Of a stretch of DNA of 64,000 nucleotides, positions 11,094-21,614 are shown one piece after another. Position numbers and translations under genes: made by a program. Under the pieces are notes generated by a model. The model was not told the origin of the DNA and did not search any database. It saw only the letters and a program-made list of their open reading frames with translations. Source of the stretch: Lepidostoma basale (lineage: Eukaryota; Arthropoda; Insecta; Trichoptera; Lepidostomatidae); the NCBI GenBank assembly GCA_022606425.2, contig JAHDVF020000142.1, positions 186,001 to 250,000 of the forward strand, written 5' to 3'. The number at the start of each line of letters is the position of its first letter. Within the stretch, counting starts at the first letter, position 1.

Positions 11094-12533
11094 ATGCCGT
11101 TTCTCCAAAGGGGTTGGCCGAGAGGCTGGACCACCACATTACTCGATTATGACACGTCTCTAGCTTCTTCCACATTCATACAGCGAGTCATAGCAGAGGA
11201 AGAGGAGGAGAAAGGAAAGATCACTGGGAGACGGTGAGGGCTCCATTACAAGCGCCTACCCCTGCCCCAGATGGCCCAGGAATTGTGGGTCCAGGATCGG
11301 GCTTCCAGTCACACGCAGACCCTGTAATGGGTATCTCCCTACCTCGGCTAGCGCAGAGAGCGGGCCCTTAGATCTCCGGTTTTCTCGTGAGATACTTTCC
11401 GGCTGTTTGTCATTCGAATAGGGAAAGGTGTAAATAAATACATATGACGGAATACATGAGGGTTTATTATAACACAAAAAAATAGTTACAATAGTTATCT
11501 AGGGGCTAGAGATGTCGTACGTATACAAAAAAAGAGGCACATGGTGAAATAATGAAGAGGCAGTTTGAGGCGATTCCTCGACGGCGTGCTCGTCAGGACA
11601 TCGACCGGCGACGTCGTCCGTAGACGTTATCAGCGACGCTGACCAGAAGATGGTGGGTCAGCAAATCAATATGTAGTGCGTCACCTGGCAGACACGAGGT
11701 TCCCTAACCTGTTGGTGCTGTCTGAAGCGGCGTGAAGTGGTCCTTGCAGTTCCGCATGGTGGTGAGGTCAACCACGTTGTCGGGGCATGATGTGCGACAA
11801 CACGTGGGCGGCAATTTCGGGAGCAGAGGATGGCTCGGACCGTGGCGGAGGGAATCAACCGCAGCAAGGTCGGGCTTGACAAACGGCCTCTGAGCGGATA
11901 TGCACTTTTGGCATCGCCATAGCGCAGGACAAGTTGGCAGAAAACCTGAAATAATGCCACAGATTTTATGGGCACGATGGCAAGTACCGCAAATACCTTG
12001 CTCGAAGTTATTCCATGGCGGATGAGGCTAGATGAAAACGGATTATCCCATCGGGAAAATCGCGGGTCGAAACGGCGATCCTCCAATCGATGCCGCGAAG
12101 TTGACAGCTCAAAGCGAAGTGAAGTCGGGCCGAATGGGCTGCGCAGAATGGGTTGCGCAGAAGGGGCTGAGAGTCAACTGCAGAGGGCGCACACATCGGG
12201 GTGAATTTAGCGCCAAATCGCGAAGCGCGCGGGAACAAGAGTTTAAAGTAGGACTCTGGTGGTAAAAACGGGAACTAGGGGTTTGAATGGGGTCTAGAGC
12301 TAAACACTGAATATTAAGATAACCGAAAATAAATAAGAAATAGTAACTTACGTTACAACCCATAACCGTGAAGGACAGTCTTCCTCGGTTCTTCCGACTT
12401 CTTACATGGCCGACCTTCAAAATTTGATAAATCTGGTCATGGCAAATTTTCTTCGGTCTCTCACGATTCCGTACTCCATTCACACTGTTGAAGTATACTT
12501 TCTTCATCATTCTTCTTAATCGTTCAAGAAACA
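11094..12533 (-). mobile_element. HDQ-LINE relic split by a 1.17-kb insertion
   Basis: Bases 11094-11192 give the conserved 3' end (ccgtttctccaaaggggttg ... cagcgagtcata). The homology resumes at 12361-12533 (tcttccgacttcttacatgg ... and the RPKKICHDQIYQILKVGHV reading). The missing piece is a foreign insert with possible CATA duplications on each side. Confidence 0.65.
11193..12360. mobile_element. Unclassified GC-richer insertion in HDQ-LINE
   Basis: About 1.17 kb much richer in G+C than its surroundings, flanked by CATA (11189-11192 and 12361-12364). Several long frames exist on both strands, but none shows a motif, and overlapping opposite frames are expected in GC-rich sequence. An AATAAA-like site (taaataaatacat) lies near 11431. 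The class is unknown: it does not have TG...CA ends, so an LTR is not supported. Confidence 0.45.
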
Positions 12534-12545
12534 ATAAATTACGAA

Positions 12546-12725
12546 TTTTTATGAATTAATAAAACACTGTTTTTTTCCACTTTTAAGTTAATTTTTCTCA
12601 ACATGTTTTGAAGGTTTGCACCTGGTTTATATCATTTTCCCGATGATGAAGGTGTAAGCCTTTGAAACATGCCGCGAAAAATAAACTCAAAAGTGGAAAA
12701 AACGATTTAATTATGGAATTCCACA
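12546..12725. repeat. Inverted HH-element pair
   Basis: The left arm (acactgttttttccactttt ... acatgttttgaaggtt) and right arm (aagcctttgaaacatgccgc ... aactcaaaagtggaaaaaac) are reverse complements of about 75 bp around a 25-bp loop. The right arm reads GATGATGAAGG...CCTTTGAAACATG, a degenerate hammerhead-like layout. A solitary relative lies at 62552-62650. Confidence 0.6.
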
Positions 12726-13344
12726 GTGTTAACGTCTATCTAAAAAACAATAAATTAGTTTGTTGATTCTATCTTGTTATTCATTTAAATATTGTACTAT
12801 TTGTTTGTTGCTATAAAATATTTTAGAGTCGGTATAAGGAGTTATGATAACATTTTGCAATTGGAACATTCAGACTTGTTGTTTTTCATCTTCAGCCAGT
12901 ATACAAATGCGGTATGCCATTCAGACTAAATTAGCTCTGTATTTGGTGTTTAAATTTTAATGATTCCAGGCGCTTTGTGGTGTTTTTATGTGCATGAAAG
13001 TAAACCCTCCTTTATAAACATAATAATTCATATTTTTGTTGCCTGAACAGCAATGTAAAACTCAATATAAAATAATGAATGTTGATAAAAACGCACATTT
13101 ACTACAAGCTATAAAATATTTGAAAAGAGTGATACAAATTGCCTCTCCAATTCTCGTAAATCATCTGTCAACAATTAATAGGAAATGTCATTAGATGAAC
13201 GTGATGATATAGTGATAATTATTTTCGGAACGATATACGATAATTAAAAAAAAGGGGGTAGCTAGAGAGTATATACTCGTAGCGTTTTACTGTATAAACC
13301 TGTAAACATTTATTAAATGTAATGATATCAAATTTGAGATTTTG
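12726..13344. other. unassigned
   Basis: Starts with a fragment of the flank shared by many G-units (ctaaaaaacaataaatta). The rest is not recognised. Confidence 0.4.
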
Positions 13345-13475
13345 ATGACTGGTTGTCGACAGGCAGAGCAGTCGAAATAAACGCAAAAAAGGAAGCAGTA
13401 CTTAAAAATGTTGTTTTGTTATTTTTTGCTTTGACAGAACTTCCGTCAAAAGATTTCAGCAAAATAATAATTTCA
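13345..13475 (+). repeat. Decayed HH-element half
   Basis: gtcgacaggcagagcagtcg, then aataaacgcaaaaaaggaag and gaacttccgtcaaaagattt parallel, in order, the right half of the element at 42504-42758. It is much diverged and has no intact core. Confidence 0.4.
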
Positions 13476-13579
13476 GTTGTAACAGTAAATACAGATATAA
13501 TCCAATACGCGAATCGCTCTACGCATAGTCATCACTGAAGAAGACAAGTTTTCATTTATTTTCAAAGCAATATGTCGCA

Positions 13580-13795
13580 TTGAATTCTTCTGTTTTCAGT
13601 TCAGTTAAGAAATTATACAGCAAAGTACGTGAAAAAGGTCCTCGGATACAGTCAAGGATATTCACAAACAGTAAAACTAATAATAAAAGTTACTTTGAAA
13701 GGTTGGTTGAAGGACATTACCATTTGAGGAGTGGTATCAACATTAACCGAAAGCTCTATGTGGTTGTATTTTCTAACCGCTTGCACTTGGAATAG
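13580..13795 (+). other. Unrecognised short open frame
   Basis: An open frame of about 70 codons with a mixed, protein-like composition (KLYSKVREKGPRIQS, NKSYFERLVEGHYHLRSG). Further frames follow to 14077 with hydrophobic stretches. I do not recognise a family. It may be an eroded coding remnant next to the HH-element relic, or chance. Confidence 0.2.
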
Positions 13796-14654
13796 TTTCC
13801 CTAGACGGAAGAGTGATTATGAAACCTTATATTGCGTTTTATTGCCTTTTATTTATCCCGACTGAATCGTTTATTTGTTTATTTTACAACCGAATGCGTC
13901 ACTGTGTTAAGTGTACTTGGCTCCAGTTTCAGAGTAATTTATTTCTTTTTCTCGCATACTGACAGATGTAGTGAAGTATTACATATATTAGGTATGAGTG
14001 CTGTGTTTATTAAAAAAATAAAATTAGAAAAAAATATGTACATTTCTGATTACTCTTCCCCTTATAATGTTGCATAGTTTATATTCAGTGCTTGTAATAA
14101 CTTTAATACCTCAATGAATATTATATAAAAAAACTGGGTTAAAATTGTAGGTATCCATTCGGTTCAAAGATAAATTCACGCACAACTTGCTATAGAAAAT
14201 TATTTAAAAATAAATAGATCTTGGGCTGAGATAATCATTTTTCAAAAATTACATATACGTGTAAATTCATCATCATCGGCTGTCCCTTGTGTCGGAGGAA
14301 GACTGTCCTTTGAGGTTGTGTCCTTCTGTTTTTTTCTTTGGTAATCACTATGATAAATATGGTAAGAATATCAATACCGGTCGATAATATAAGTGATCAG
14401 TGGTTTAACCAGTAAAATGTGGTAGTTGTGGAGAAAAAAGTTTATCCTTTGATTTAGGGGAGTAAGATTCAAACCAAGATAGCAGACCCTAGACCTACAT
14501 GTTTGACAAAAATTAATTTTTAATTTTGTTTGTCTTTAAAATTTCCAAAACCTTCTTCTTCTTCTTAAGGTTTGATGACCTGTAATTGGTTGCATCTCTG
14601 TCCTCCTAAGAAATGGACCACCTACTATCTCGCCATTTTAAAAACTATCTCGTC
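13796..14654. other. unassigned
   Basis: Near 14268 the phrase catcatcatcggctgtccct may be an RTE-like 3' end (minus). Near 14555 cttcttcttcttaagg may be a (GAA)n LINE tail. Neither is extended enough to call. Confidence 0.3.
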
Positions 14655-14965
14655 ATCCCAAAAATAGAACCATTTATAATTAATGAACAGCATTGATTCA
14701 GATCAGGGCGTTTAACCATTCCAAATTTGATGATATTTACGAACTTTGTCACTAAGTGCCTTGATAAAGGTGCACAAGTCGACTGCTTGTATAGCAATTT
14801 TTCAAAAGCGTTTGATAAGGTGGACCATCAACTTTTGCTTCGAAAGCTTCAAAGGATTGGCTTTAGTGACAATCTGCTCAAGCTTTTCTCTAGCTATCTG
14901 ACATCTCGAAAACAATATGTGTCATATGGACTTTTTCAGTGTTCAGCCTTTCACACCTCATTTGT
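14655..14965 (+). mobile_element. Non-LTR RT palm fragment
   Basis: From 14727: IFTNFVTKCLDKGAQVDCLY, then SNFSKAFDKVDHQLLLRKLQ (RT motif A, catalytic Asp in the DFSKAFD position here changed to NFSKAFD) and LKLFSSYLTSRKQYVSY. Upstream, in a shifted frame, INEQH.FRSGR matches the usual SEQHGFRKGRST. Motifs B and C are gone. Possibly the internal part of a FENS-LINE-type element, but no overlap proves it. Confidence 0.75.
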
Positions 14966-15435
14966 TGACAGAATATTCATTACTTCCCTTAAGATGCTCT
15001 TACTCAAATCATTACCTCTGCTACATTATACATTATATATAATTATTATAATCCGGTTAAGCTGAATAATGTTGTTCCACACTAATAATTATCTACTCTA
15101 TATTATAGATATCAAGTAATCTTGCAAATATCTCTTCAATTTCATATTATTATAACAAGCTTTTGGATAAGCTTCGATAATTAGGTTTTAAGGTGCACAA
15201 GTGTACTGGAAACTAATTTAAATTTATAATCTAATGTCATTATTTTTCTCAGTGCTTGATAAAACTTATTTAGAACAATTTACAATTACAGTAATTTAGT
15301 CACTTGTCTATCTATTCCATTTAAGATTAAAGATAAAACAATTTGTTTAATTTAGAAAGAAAAGTTAACACTGTGTATTGTAACTATTTGTATTTGTTAA
15401 AAAGTTGATTAACCCAAAGTTAAAATTTCTAAAAA
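14966..15435. other. unassigned
   Basis: No feature recognised. Confidence 0.4.
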
Positions 15436-15780
15436 ATGTGAATGAAGTGAATGCGGTGCGAATGATGGTGTTATGAACAAAATAATGAAAGTATCATTAA
15501 GATGGTTTGGACATATGGAAATAATGAATGAAGAAAGAATGGTAATTTTTTTTTATCTTAACGATGTAAATATAACAAGAACGTGGCACGATCAAATAAA
15601 TCAAATATTGAATGTCGGCCATGTAAGGAGTCATAGAAATCGACGCACGTGCATGACACGATGTATGAATGTTGAGGAATCGAGAGAAATATGTCAGGAA
15701 AGAAAAGTGTGGCAGTCCATTCTTTCTGCCTACCCCTTCGGGGAGACGGCGTGATGGTTAGTTAGTTAGTTAGTGAGTTA
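15436..15780 (+). mobile_element. HDQ-LINE C-terminal fragment with tail
   Basis: Reads MNKIMKVSLRWFGHMEIMNE, a short deletion, then RTWHDQINQILNVGHVRSHR and RCMNVEESREICQERKVWQ, ending ILSAYPFGETA and a (GTTA)n tail at 15757-15776. The open frame of 93 codons starting at 15473 makes this one of the better preserved 3' ends of the family. Confidence 0.8.
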
Positions 15781-15879
15781 AAATTTCTATCTAAATAAAC
15801 AATGAGGTTATATAAACATTTTAAGGGTAGGCTTGAAGAAATTGATTATTATAATTAACGGTTAAATTATTTTAAGACG

Positions 15880-16030
15880 CGGATTAATTTGATTTTAAAA
15901 ATACCAACAATTTTCTAGAAGTTGTATTATATTATTATGGGAGTGATATGTTTTGCCTTGTTAGGGTACAAATATGTTTTATAGAAAACGAATGCTTTTT
16001 ACATAACTGTTTAAGAAACATTAAATTCAA
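15880..16030. repeat. G-unit half
   Basis: ttttctagaagttgtattat then gggagtgatatgttttgcct is the left arm of a G-unit (minus sense). The right arm is only hinted at (atagaaaacgaatgct). Confidence 0.45.
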
Positions 16031-16299
16031 CGTTACATTACCGTATTAATATTTTCAACGAGGGCGGAGTTCTCTGTTCTACTTTCTTCGTGTTTGAGGT
16101 TGAGCGCGCGGCTGCATCTAGCCCAGTTAATACTAACTCGAATGTTGCTCTCTGTAGCTTTCCGCTGCATCTGAATTTCCAATATCCACCATCTGTGGAC
16201 ACCGCTGCGGTTCACTTACTAAACTTGAGTTATCGCTTGTGCTATAAGTGAAATGTACGTTATAAAGTGTTCCAGTGACCTTTTATACCATTATTCTTT

Positions 16300-16445
16300 C
16301 TCGTATCAGCCATCTATCCACTGCTGAACTAAGGCCTCTCCCAAAGCATGCCACTGACCCCTAACCATTGCCACTTTCATCCATCTACGTCCAGCAATCT
16401 ATGTCCAAAAAATCTTCGACCCAGCAGGCAGGGTAACGAGCAACT
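16300..16445 (-). mobile_element. AMER-LINE 3' end relic
   Basis: atcagccatctatccactgc, ggcctctcccaaagcatgcc and tcgacccagcaggcagggta match the 3' end of the RTE-like copies at 9100 and 45318. Confidence 0.65.
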
Positions 16446-16494
16446 GTACACCATTGCTTTACTCTACATCATTTTACACCATTGTTTAATCAAT

Positions 16495-16690
16495 ACTTCT
16501 TCTTCGTCAGCCTATTCCCGTCCACTTCTGGACTATGTTCTCCACTATTTGCTTCCACGTCACTCTGTCTTGTGCATACTGCATCCACTTGCGGTCTCCT
16601 TGCACTTTTCTTGATGGTCCATGGTCTCCAAGTCAGCAGTCTTTTTGTAAAATCCGTCCGTAATTTTGGCTACGAAAATAGCCCATTGTC
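16495..16690 (-). mobile_element. RTE-like LINE 3' end, second subfamily
   Basis: ttcttcttcgtcagcctatt, tggactatgttctccactat and cttccacgtcactctgtctt form the layout of an RTE 3' end (ATAGTCC..TGGAC..CAG). No coding frame remains. Confidence 0.45.
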
Positions 16691-16699
16691 ATTTTAGAG

Positions 16700-17239
16700 T
16701 CGCTACGTGGTGGATGCTATCTGTGACCTTTGTTTTTTTTCTCTCATCTTAACGTTTCTGACTGCACATTAGGCTTATTCCTAACATGGCTTTTTCCATG
16801 ACTCTTTAGGTTACTAAAAGTTTTTCAGCACTTGATTTGGTCAATTCAATAATACTTATAAAATGGAAACAAACGTTTTAATTTATTTATTTATTTGCAC
16901 GATTCTTAATTAGGAAGAGTCAGTTGGCCGTGTATCTTTTTAAATGAAATATGAAGTGAAAATTGTGTTAAGTTTAATGTATCGGAGAATTCCACTATAT
17001 TGCAAAGACCGTGAACACAAGTTTAATTAGAATTTATAATAGTTTACACGTTTAAGGTCCTGGTGAGAATTATATTACGATTCTTCAGAACTAATATGTC
17101 ACCTAAACGCCTTAGGTAACATATTAGTTCTTAGTTATTCTAAATATTCTAAATTAAAATAAAAACATTAAGTGTTTATTTTGAAACACTATTATAATAT
17201 CACAGTTTATTAATTCATTATTCAATTTGTTTTTTGAAT
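16700..17239. other. unassigned
   Basis: A small inverted phrase around 17094-17130 (aactaatatgtcacctaaacg / ttaggtaacatattagttct) is the only structure seen. Confidence 0.4.
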
Positions 17240-17311
17240 GTATACAAATACTTGTAGACAAATACTTTTACGCATTGCGGGTTAATCATTTTTAAGGATT
17301 AATTGTATCTC

Positions 17312-17512
17312 TAGTTTTTTATAGCTGTTTATGAAAAAACTTTGTTTTTATATCACAATTGTATTTTATTTTACGACAGCTGTTTCATCAACCAATGTTG
17401 ACATCATCAGGTGTTACAGTTTTTTTTATATTTAATATTTATTTTTACTAATCGAACGCGGGTTTATACAGAGAGCTTAATGGCAACCGTATAATAATTA
17501 TTATTATTTTAT
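17312..17512 (-). mobile_element. HH-element inserted in F1, 18-bp duplication
   Basis: A 201-bp insert flanked by aaggattaattgtatctc (17294-17311) and aaggattaatggtatctc (17513-17530), 17 of 18 identical: a readable target duplication. It holds a hammerhead-like motif on the minus strand, preceded on that strand by gtgttacag and followed by AT-rich sequence (gtaaaataaaatacaattg). There is no coding capacity. Confidence 0.7.
17375..17410 (-). ncRNA. Hammerhead-ribozyme-like motif
   Basis: On the minus strand: CTGATGA core (17410-17404), a hairpin TCAAC-attg-GTTGA for stem II, GAAAC (17386-17382), palindromic stem III ACAGCTGT, then C, giving the canonical GTC before the predicted cleavage point (next base G at 17374). 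One extra U lies between the core and stem II, and stem I is only about 2 bp, as in the minimal hammerheads known from Penelope-like elements. It may act as a dimer or be inactive. Confidence 0.6.
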
Positions 17513-17945
17513 AAGGATTAATGGTATCTCAATGGAGACGAAAATGTAAATTTTTTTTGGAAACAGAATAAGGTAGTCGAGGCGTTAACAGCACTTATGA
17601 CCTGTGATTGGTTGGGTTAAGCGATCACTCTATGTTAACAACAATCCCTATTCCGCCCTTCTTATGACCACCACTTATACCACTTACAAATAATCATAAT
17701 AGATGGCGCTAGTGTAGATTGACCTTAAACATAGTAGCATACATACAAGTTCCAAAACATTGTCAGACGTGGTGGTCGTAAGAAGGGTGGAATAGGGAAT
17801 GTTGTTAACATAAAGTGATTGCTTAACCCAACCAATGACAGGTCATAAGTCCTGTAAACACCTCGACTACCATATTCTGTTTAAAAAAAATTTCATCTTC
17901 GTCTCTATTGAGATACAATTAATTAATTTTTCTATGATTTTTTCG

Positions 17946-18150
17946 CAACATCATCGGTCATCATCATCATCTGATGATTATAAATTAATGGTAATTAAAT
18001 AAAAAAATTATGATATTTTAACATTACTCTTAAGAAACGGTTATTCTTTTTTGAAATATCATTTTTGATTGAAAATAATAAAACTAAAATCATTTATATC
18101 ATATGCACATATGTTAAGGTTTAACGTTATTATGTTATTACAACATGTAA
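17946..18150. other. unassigned
   Basis: Includes a short catcatcatcatctgatgat run (17960-17980); otherwise featureless. Confidence 0.35.
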
Positions 18151-18241
18151 AACTAACTCATTATCACGCCGTCTCATCGGAGGGGTAGGCAGAGAGGATG
18201 GACCGCCACACCGTTCTGTCCTGACTTACCTCTCTTGCTTA
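18151..18241 (-). mobile_element. HDQ-LINE extreme 3' end
   Basis: catcacgccgtctcatcgga, ggggtaggcagagaggatgg and cgccacaccgttctgtcctg. The tail is reduced to taactcatta. Confidence 0.7.
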
Positions 18242-18244
18242 AAT

Positions 18245-18909
18245 AGGTTTTATGAATAAATAATGTTTTTTTAAGTACGACTCCCACAAAAATATAGTCT
18301 AATAGTTCTACCACTACTGCTTTGAATATAGGCTGGTATTTGTTTTTTAAACTTAATATTTGTCTGGTGTTCTCAGAAATGTCTTATTATTTAATGTATT
18401 GTTAAAGGGACGTTCCACGATAATAGCGGTACAAGTTTTACTTTAGACACCTTTAAAGGGAACTCGTAAATTCCAAATGGGGAGGTGTGTATTGTTCAAT
18501 ATTTATATTTAAAAGGTTTTTGTAATGGAGCATTAAAACTGTTCGAAAAACTGAAATCCATCAGCGTACAAGTGATGACCATCCAATGGCTAAAATAATT
18601 TCTTGAAACACACAAATATTTCGTAAGTTTCACCAAACATTTTGTTAAAGCAAGCATATCCCTAGAATGGAAAAGCCATCTTCTTAAGTATACAAAAATG
18701 ATCCATTTTAGGGCCCTTCTCCACTTCACAAACACACCCTTCTATGTTAACAAACGTTACAAATATGTTTTTTAATGCGAAGTTTGGAAGATTTGTAAAT
18801 GAGAGGTAAATAATTACTAATTTGTTGCTCTGACAAAACCTCTTAAAATAGTGAGCTATCCAGGGTATTTATTTTTCAAATTAGGCTCCTCCAAATTACA
18901 TCACTCTAA
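18245..18909. other. unassigned
   Basis: A minus-strand frame of 79 codons (18735-18496) has no family resemblance. Nothing else is seen. Confidence 0.35.
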
Positions 18910-19935
18910 CTAAATAACCATCACAACGTCTCAACGAAGGGGTAAGCATAAATAATAAACCACCACACTATTCTTCCCTGACATACTTCTCTCGATTTCT
19001 CAACATGCATTCATAGTGTCATGCACGCACGTCGATTTCTCCGACTTCTTACGTAGCCGACAGATCAGTCTGTCGATACCAGCGAGCCCGTTAAAACCGG
19101 TCGCTATCGAAATAAAGACAAAAGTGGAAGTAGTTAAAAACCTCGTTTTATTTAATAATTTTTATACATATTAATAATTTGGTCTTGCCACATTTTCAAC
19201 GTTAACATATTTTTTTTTACCATTCTCTCTTTTCCATATGTCCAAACCATCTTAATGATCATTTCATTATTTTGTTCACGACACCATGATTCGCACCGCA
19301 TTCACTTCTTATATTTTAATTTGACACTCTATCATACACAAAGTATCCACATATTCGACTAAGAGATCTCATTTCTACTGCATTTATTCTACTTTCATCC
19401 TTCTTTTGGTAGTTCTATGCTTTGCTTCTATACATAAGGGTCGGTAGAAGAACACCATTGTGCACTGTCATTTTAGCTTTTTTGGATAGATTTTTGTTTG
19501 CGATGACAACTTTAAGTGCACCATTCACTTTGTTGCCTGCCCCAACCCTTCTTTCAATATCCCTCTCCACTCACCCATCTTTTGTTATACTACCTAAATA
19601 CACGAACTCATCTACTTGCTCCACATTTTCACCATTCACGTTAATGTTGCAAGCTATCATGATTTTTCTTTTTCAAAAATCGTTACCTTGGACTTATAGA
19701 CATTCATCATCAGATCATTTCGCATGCATACCTCATACATACTATTCACCAGGACTTGTAGTTCATGCTCGTTGTCTGCAAATAGGACAGCGTCATCCGC
19801 ATACAAGAGACAGCTTACTGACACTCCGCTCATTTTGGCACCTACATCCAATCCTTTCAGCTCTTTCATACACTTGTCCATATATAAATTAAATAACTAC
19901 GGGGACATTACGGGACACCTCCGCACTCTGGTTTT
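18910..19935 (-). mobile_element. HDQ-LINE, longest copy, includes RT motif C
   Basis: The 3' end is at 18914 (ccatcacaacgtctcaacga). Reading leftward on the minus strand from the 5' border: the motif-B remnant CPVMSP, LFNLYMDKCMKELKGLD, then SCLLYADDAVLFADNEHELQ (motif C, YADD intact) and LVNSMYEVCMRNDLMMNV, then the distal domain with frameshifts. 5'-truncated near 19935 and interrupted at 19061-19170 by an HH-element. It links the HDQ C-terminus to its palm domain. Confidence 0.75.
19061..19170 (+). mobile_element. HH-element nested in HDQ-LINE
   Basis: Interrupts the LINE between gtagccga and ttaataatttggtcttgcca. Reads CTGTCGA, taccagcgagccc, AACCGGTC, then gaaataaagacaaaagtgga and ttttatttaataattt. 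This is the same layout as the arms at 42504-42758. The hammerhead-like core has T in place of the conserved A (CTGTCGA) and a damaged GAAAC. No target duplication is evident. Confidence 0.6.
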
Positions 19936-21614
19936 TTGTAATTCAGAAAAGAGGCTTTAGGAATATTCTGAATTTTTCTTGTTAATATAAATAATATGTC
20001 AATGCTTAACTTGTCTCTAGTATACCAATCTTTTAGTAAGTAGTTGTAACTTTTTATCCTAAGCTTGGCGGATATTCATATAAAAGAATTACGTCATTTG
20101 GTGGGAGCTTTTCCCGGAATTTTTCATCATAAAAACTCAAATCATCAGCATAATAGAAGTACCAACATAATTTTTAAGAGAAAAAAAAAACGATTTGCCA
20201 GAAGGGCTCACACTATATGGCATATAAAGCATACTTTCACCTACACTAAACCCTCAAACTAAAAGCTGTTGGATGAAAATTCATAGAAGAGATATTGTAT
20301 TTTATTATACACTCTTTCAGAAAGATAGCTATTATTTTAAACTTTTATAATGTAAATCTTCTAATTTGTGAATTTCTATTTAGCTCATTAAAACCTGGTT
20401 TGAGTCCCACGGGCTTATTGTGAGGTTTTCGACAGGCAATGAACAAAAAGTAGACAATGATTGTCGAAATTGAGCCCTCTTTCACAAAACTAAGAAACAA
20501 AATCGCTAATAACTCCGCAATTTGTATTGTACCATAAATTACCTTAATATTGTTTGTTATCTGTTAAGTTTAGTTCTGAAAATGTGTAAAAAATATATTC
20601 GTAACTAATACGTTGTTTAATTTCCAGAAGTTTTTCAGGAGACACAAAAAACTATTTAATTAATGAAATTGCACAATAATCTTTATTTGTTTTGGTAAAA
20701 TTGTTTTTTGACATAATACATTCAATGCAGGTTTTTTTGTCAAAACTTTATTCAGTTATTTATTTATTTAAATTTAAAAACATTTGACTTGTTCCCTTTC
20801 TTGACTAACCGTTAAAATGTAAAGAAAAAACGAATGAAAGTTTGTAAAACGTTTTATTAATCATCATTGTTGTTATCAGTATTTGGCCTGTTTTCAACAA
20901 TATTAAAAAAAAATCTTATATATATCTGGAATGTATTGGGGAGTGCGTCGTAAATCTCCAATTTACTTTTTGTTTATTGGTATTGGACTACTGTACGCTT
21001 GTTCCTCTGGAAATACTGGTGTTTGTCCAAGATTCTTCTCAAATCAAATGTATGACGAGTTAATGATTAAATGTATGGGCTTGCTACCACACATCCTTTC
21101 AGATTTGAAGAGTACTCAAACTCCAAGAAGTTAGAAATCAAAAAAATGTTGCTTGTTGGTACGTGGAACTTGACGGGATTTGGTTTCCACTGAGATGGCA
21201 TTTCGTTTGTATACTCGTAAATTTGGCTCAGTTCTTGAAATTTAAAATATCCAGACTTTTAACCATGCAAACCGTAAACTTTTAATGAGCTTTGCAAATT
21301 ATATCGCAATTCTCCATAGAAAAATAGTACTTTTAGTACTTTTTTTACAGTGCCCAACATTCAGATACCGACATTTTAGATAAAAAACGCCAAACGACCG
21401 AACTTAACAGGCTCAGAAATTTGTAGGTCATGTTTAACATCAATCTGTCATTGTCATAATCATACATAATTGTTGCCAGATTAGTTAAGAAAGTGAACAT
21501 GTCATTGACTTGTTCCCATTCATAGCTAAACTGAAATAAACGCTGTCTTATTTCTCTGTGTAAGAATGGTCGGATTTGTTACCATTCGTAACAAAAATAT
21601 TGGTTTTGACCTAC
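19936..21614. other. unassigned 1.7 kb
   Basis: AT-rich sequence without recognised repeats. The frame at 20931-21134 (67 codons, hydrophobic start YFLFIGIGLLYACSS) could be read as a signal-peptide-like start, but there is no family match or support. Confidence 0.35.

Larger units (their letters stand above)
17240..17945. mobile_element. Foldback family F, copy 1 (F1)
   Basis: Long inverted arms: the left arm 17513-17680 (ggtatctcaatggagacg ... gacctgtgattggttgggtt ... cttatgaccaccac) is mirrored by 17765-17937 (gtggtggtcgtaagaagggt ... ttcgtctctattgagataca). The outer left arm (tacaaatacttgtagacaaa ... gcattgcgggttaatc) lies at 17250-17311. The core carries gatggcgctagtgtagatt. No transposase is seen, so it is non-autonomous. 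The left arm is split by the HH-element at 17312-17512. Confidence 0.75.

Noticed and set aside
11658..12265. Overlapping long frames on both strands in the GC-rich insert
   Set aside because: No motif, opposite frames overlap, and the composition alone explains the lack of stops.
19422..19892. Plus-strand frame of 156 codons
   Set aside because: Antisense shadow of the HDQ-LINE RT region that carries YADD on the minus strand.
20931..21134. Small secreted protein
   Set aside because: A hydrophobic start alone in AT-rich sequence is weak evidence; no homology or exon signals.
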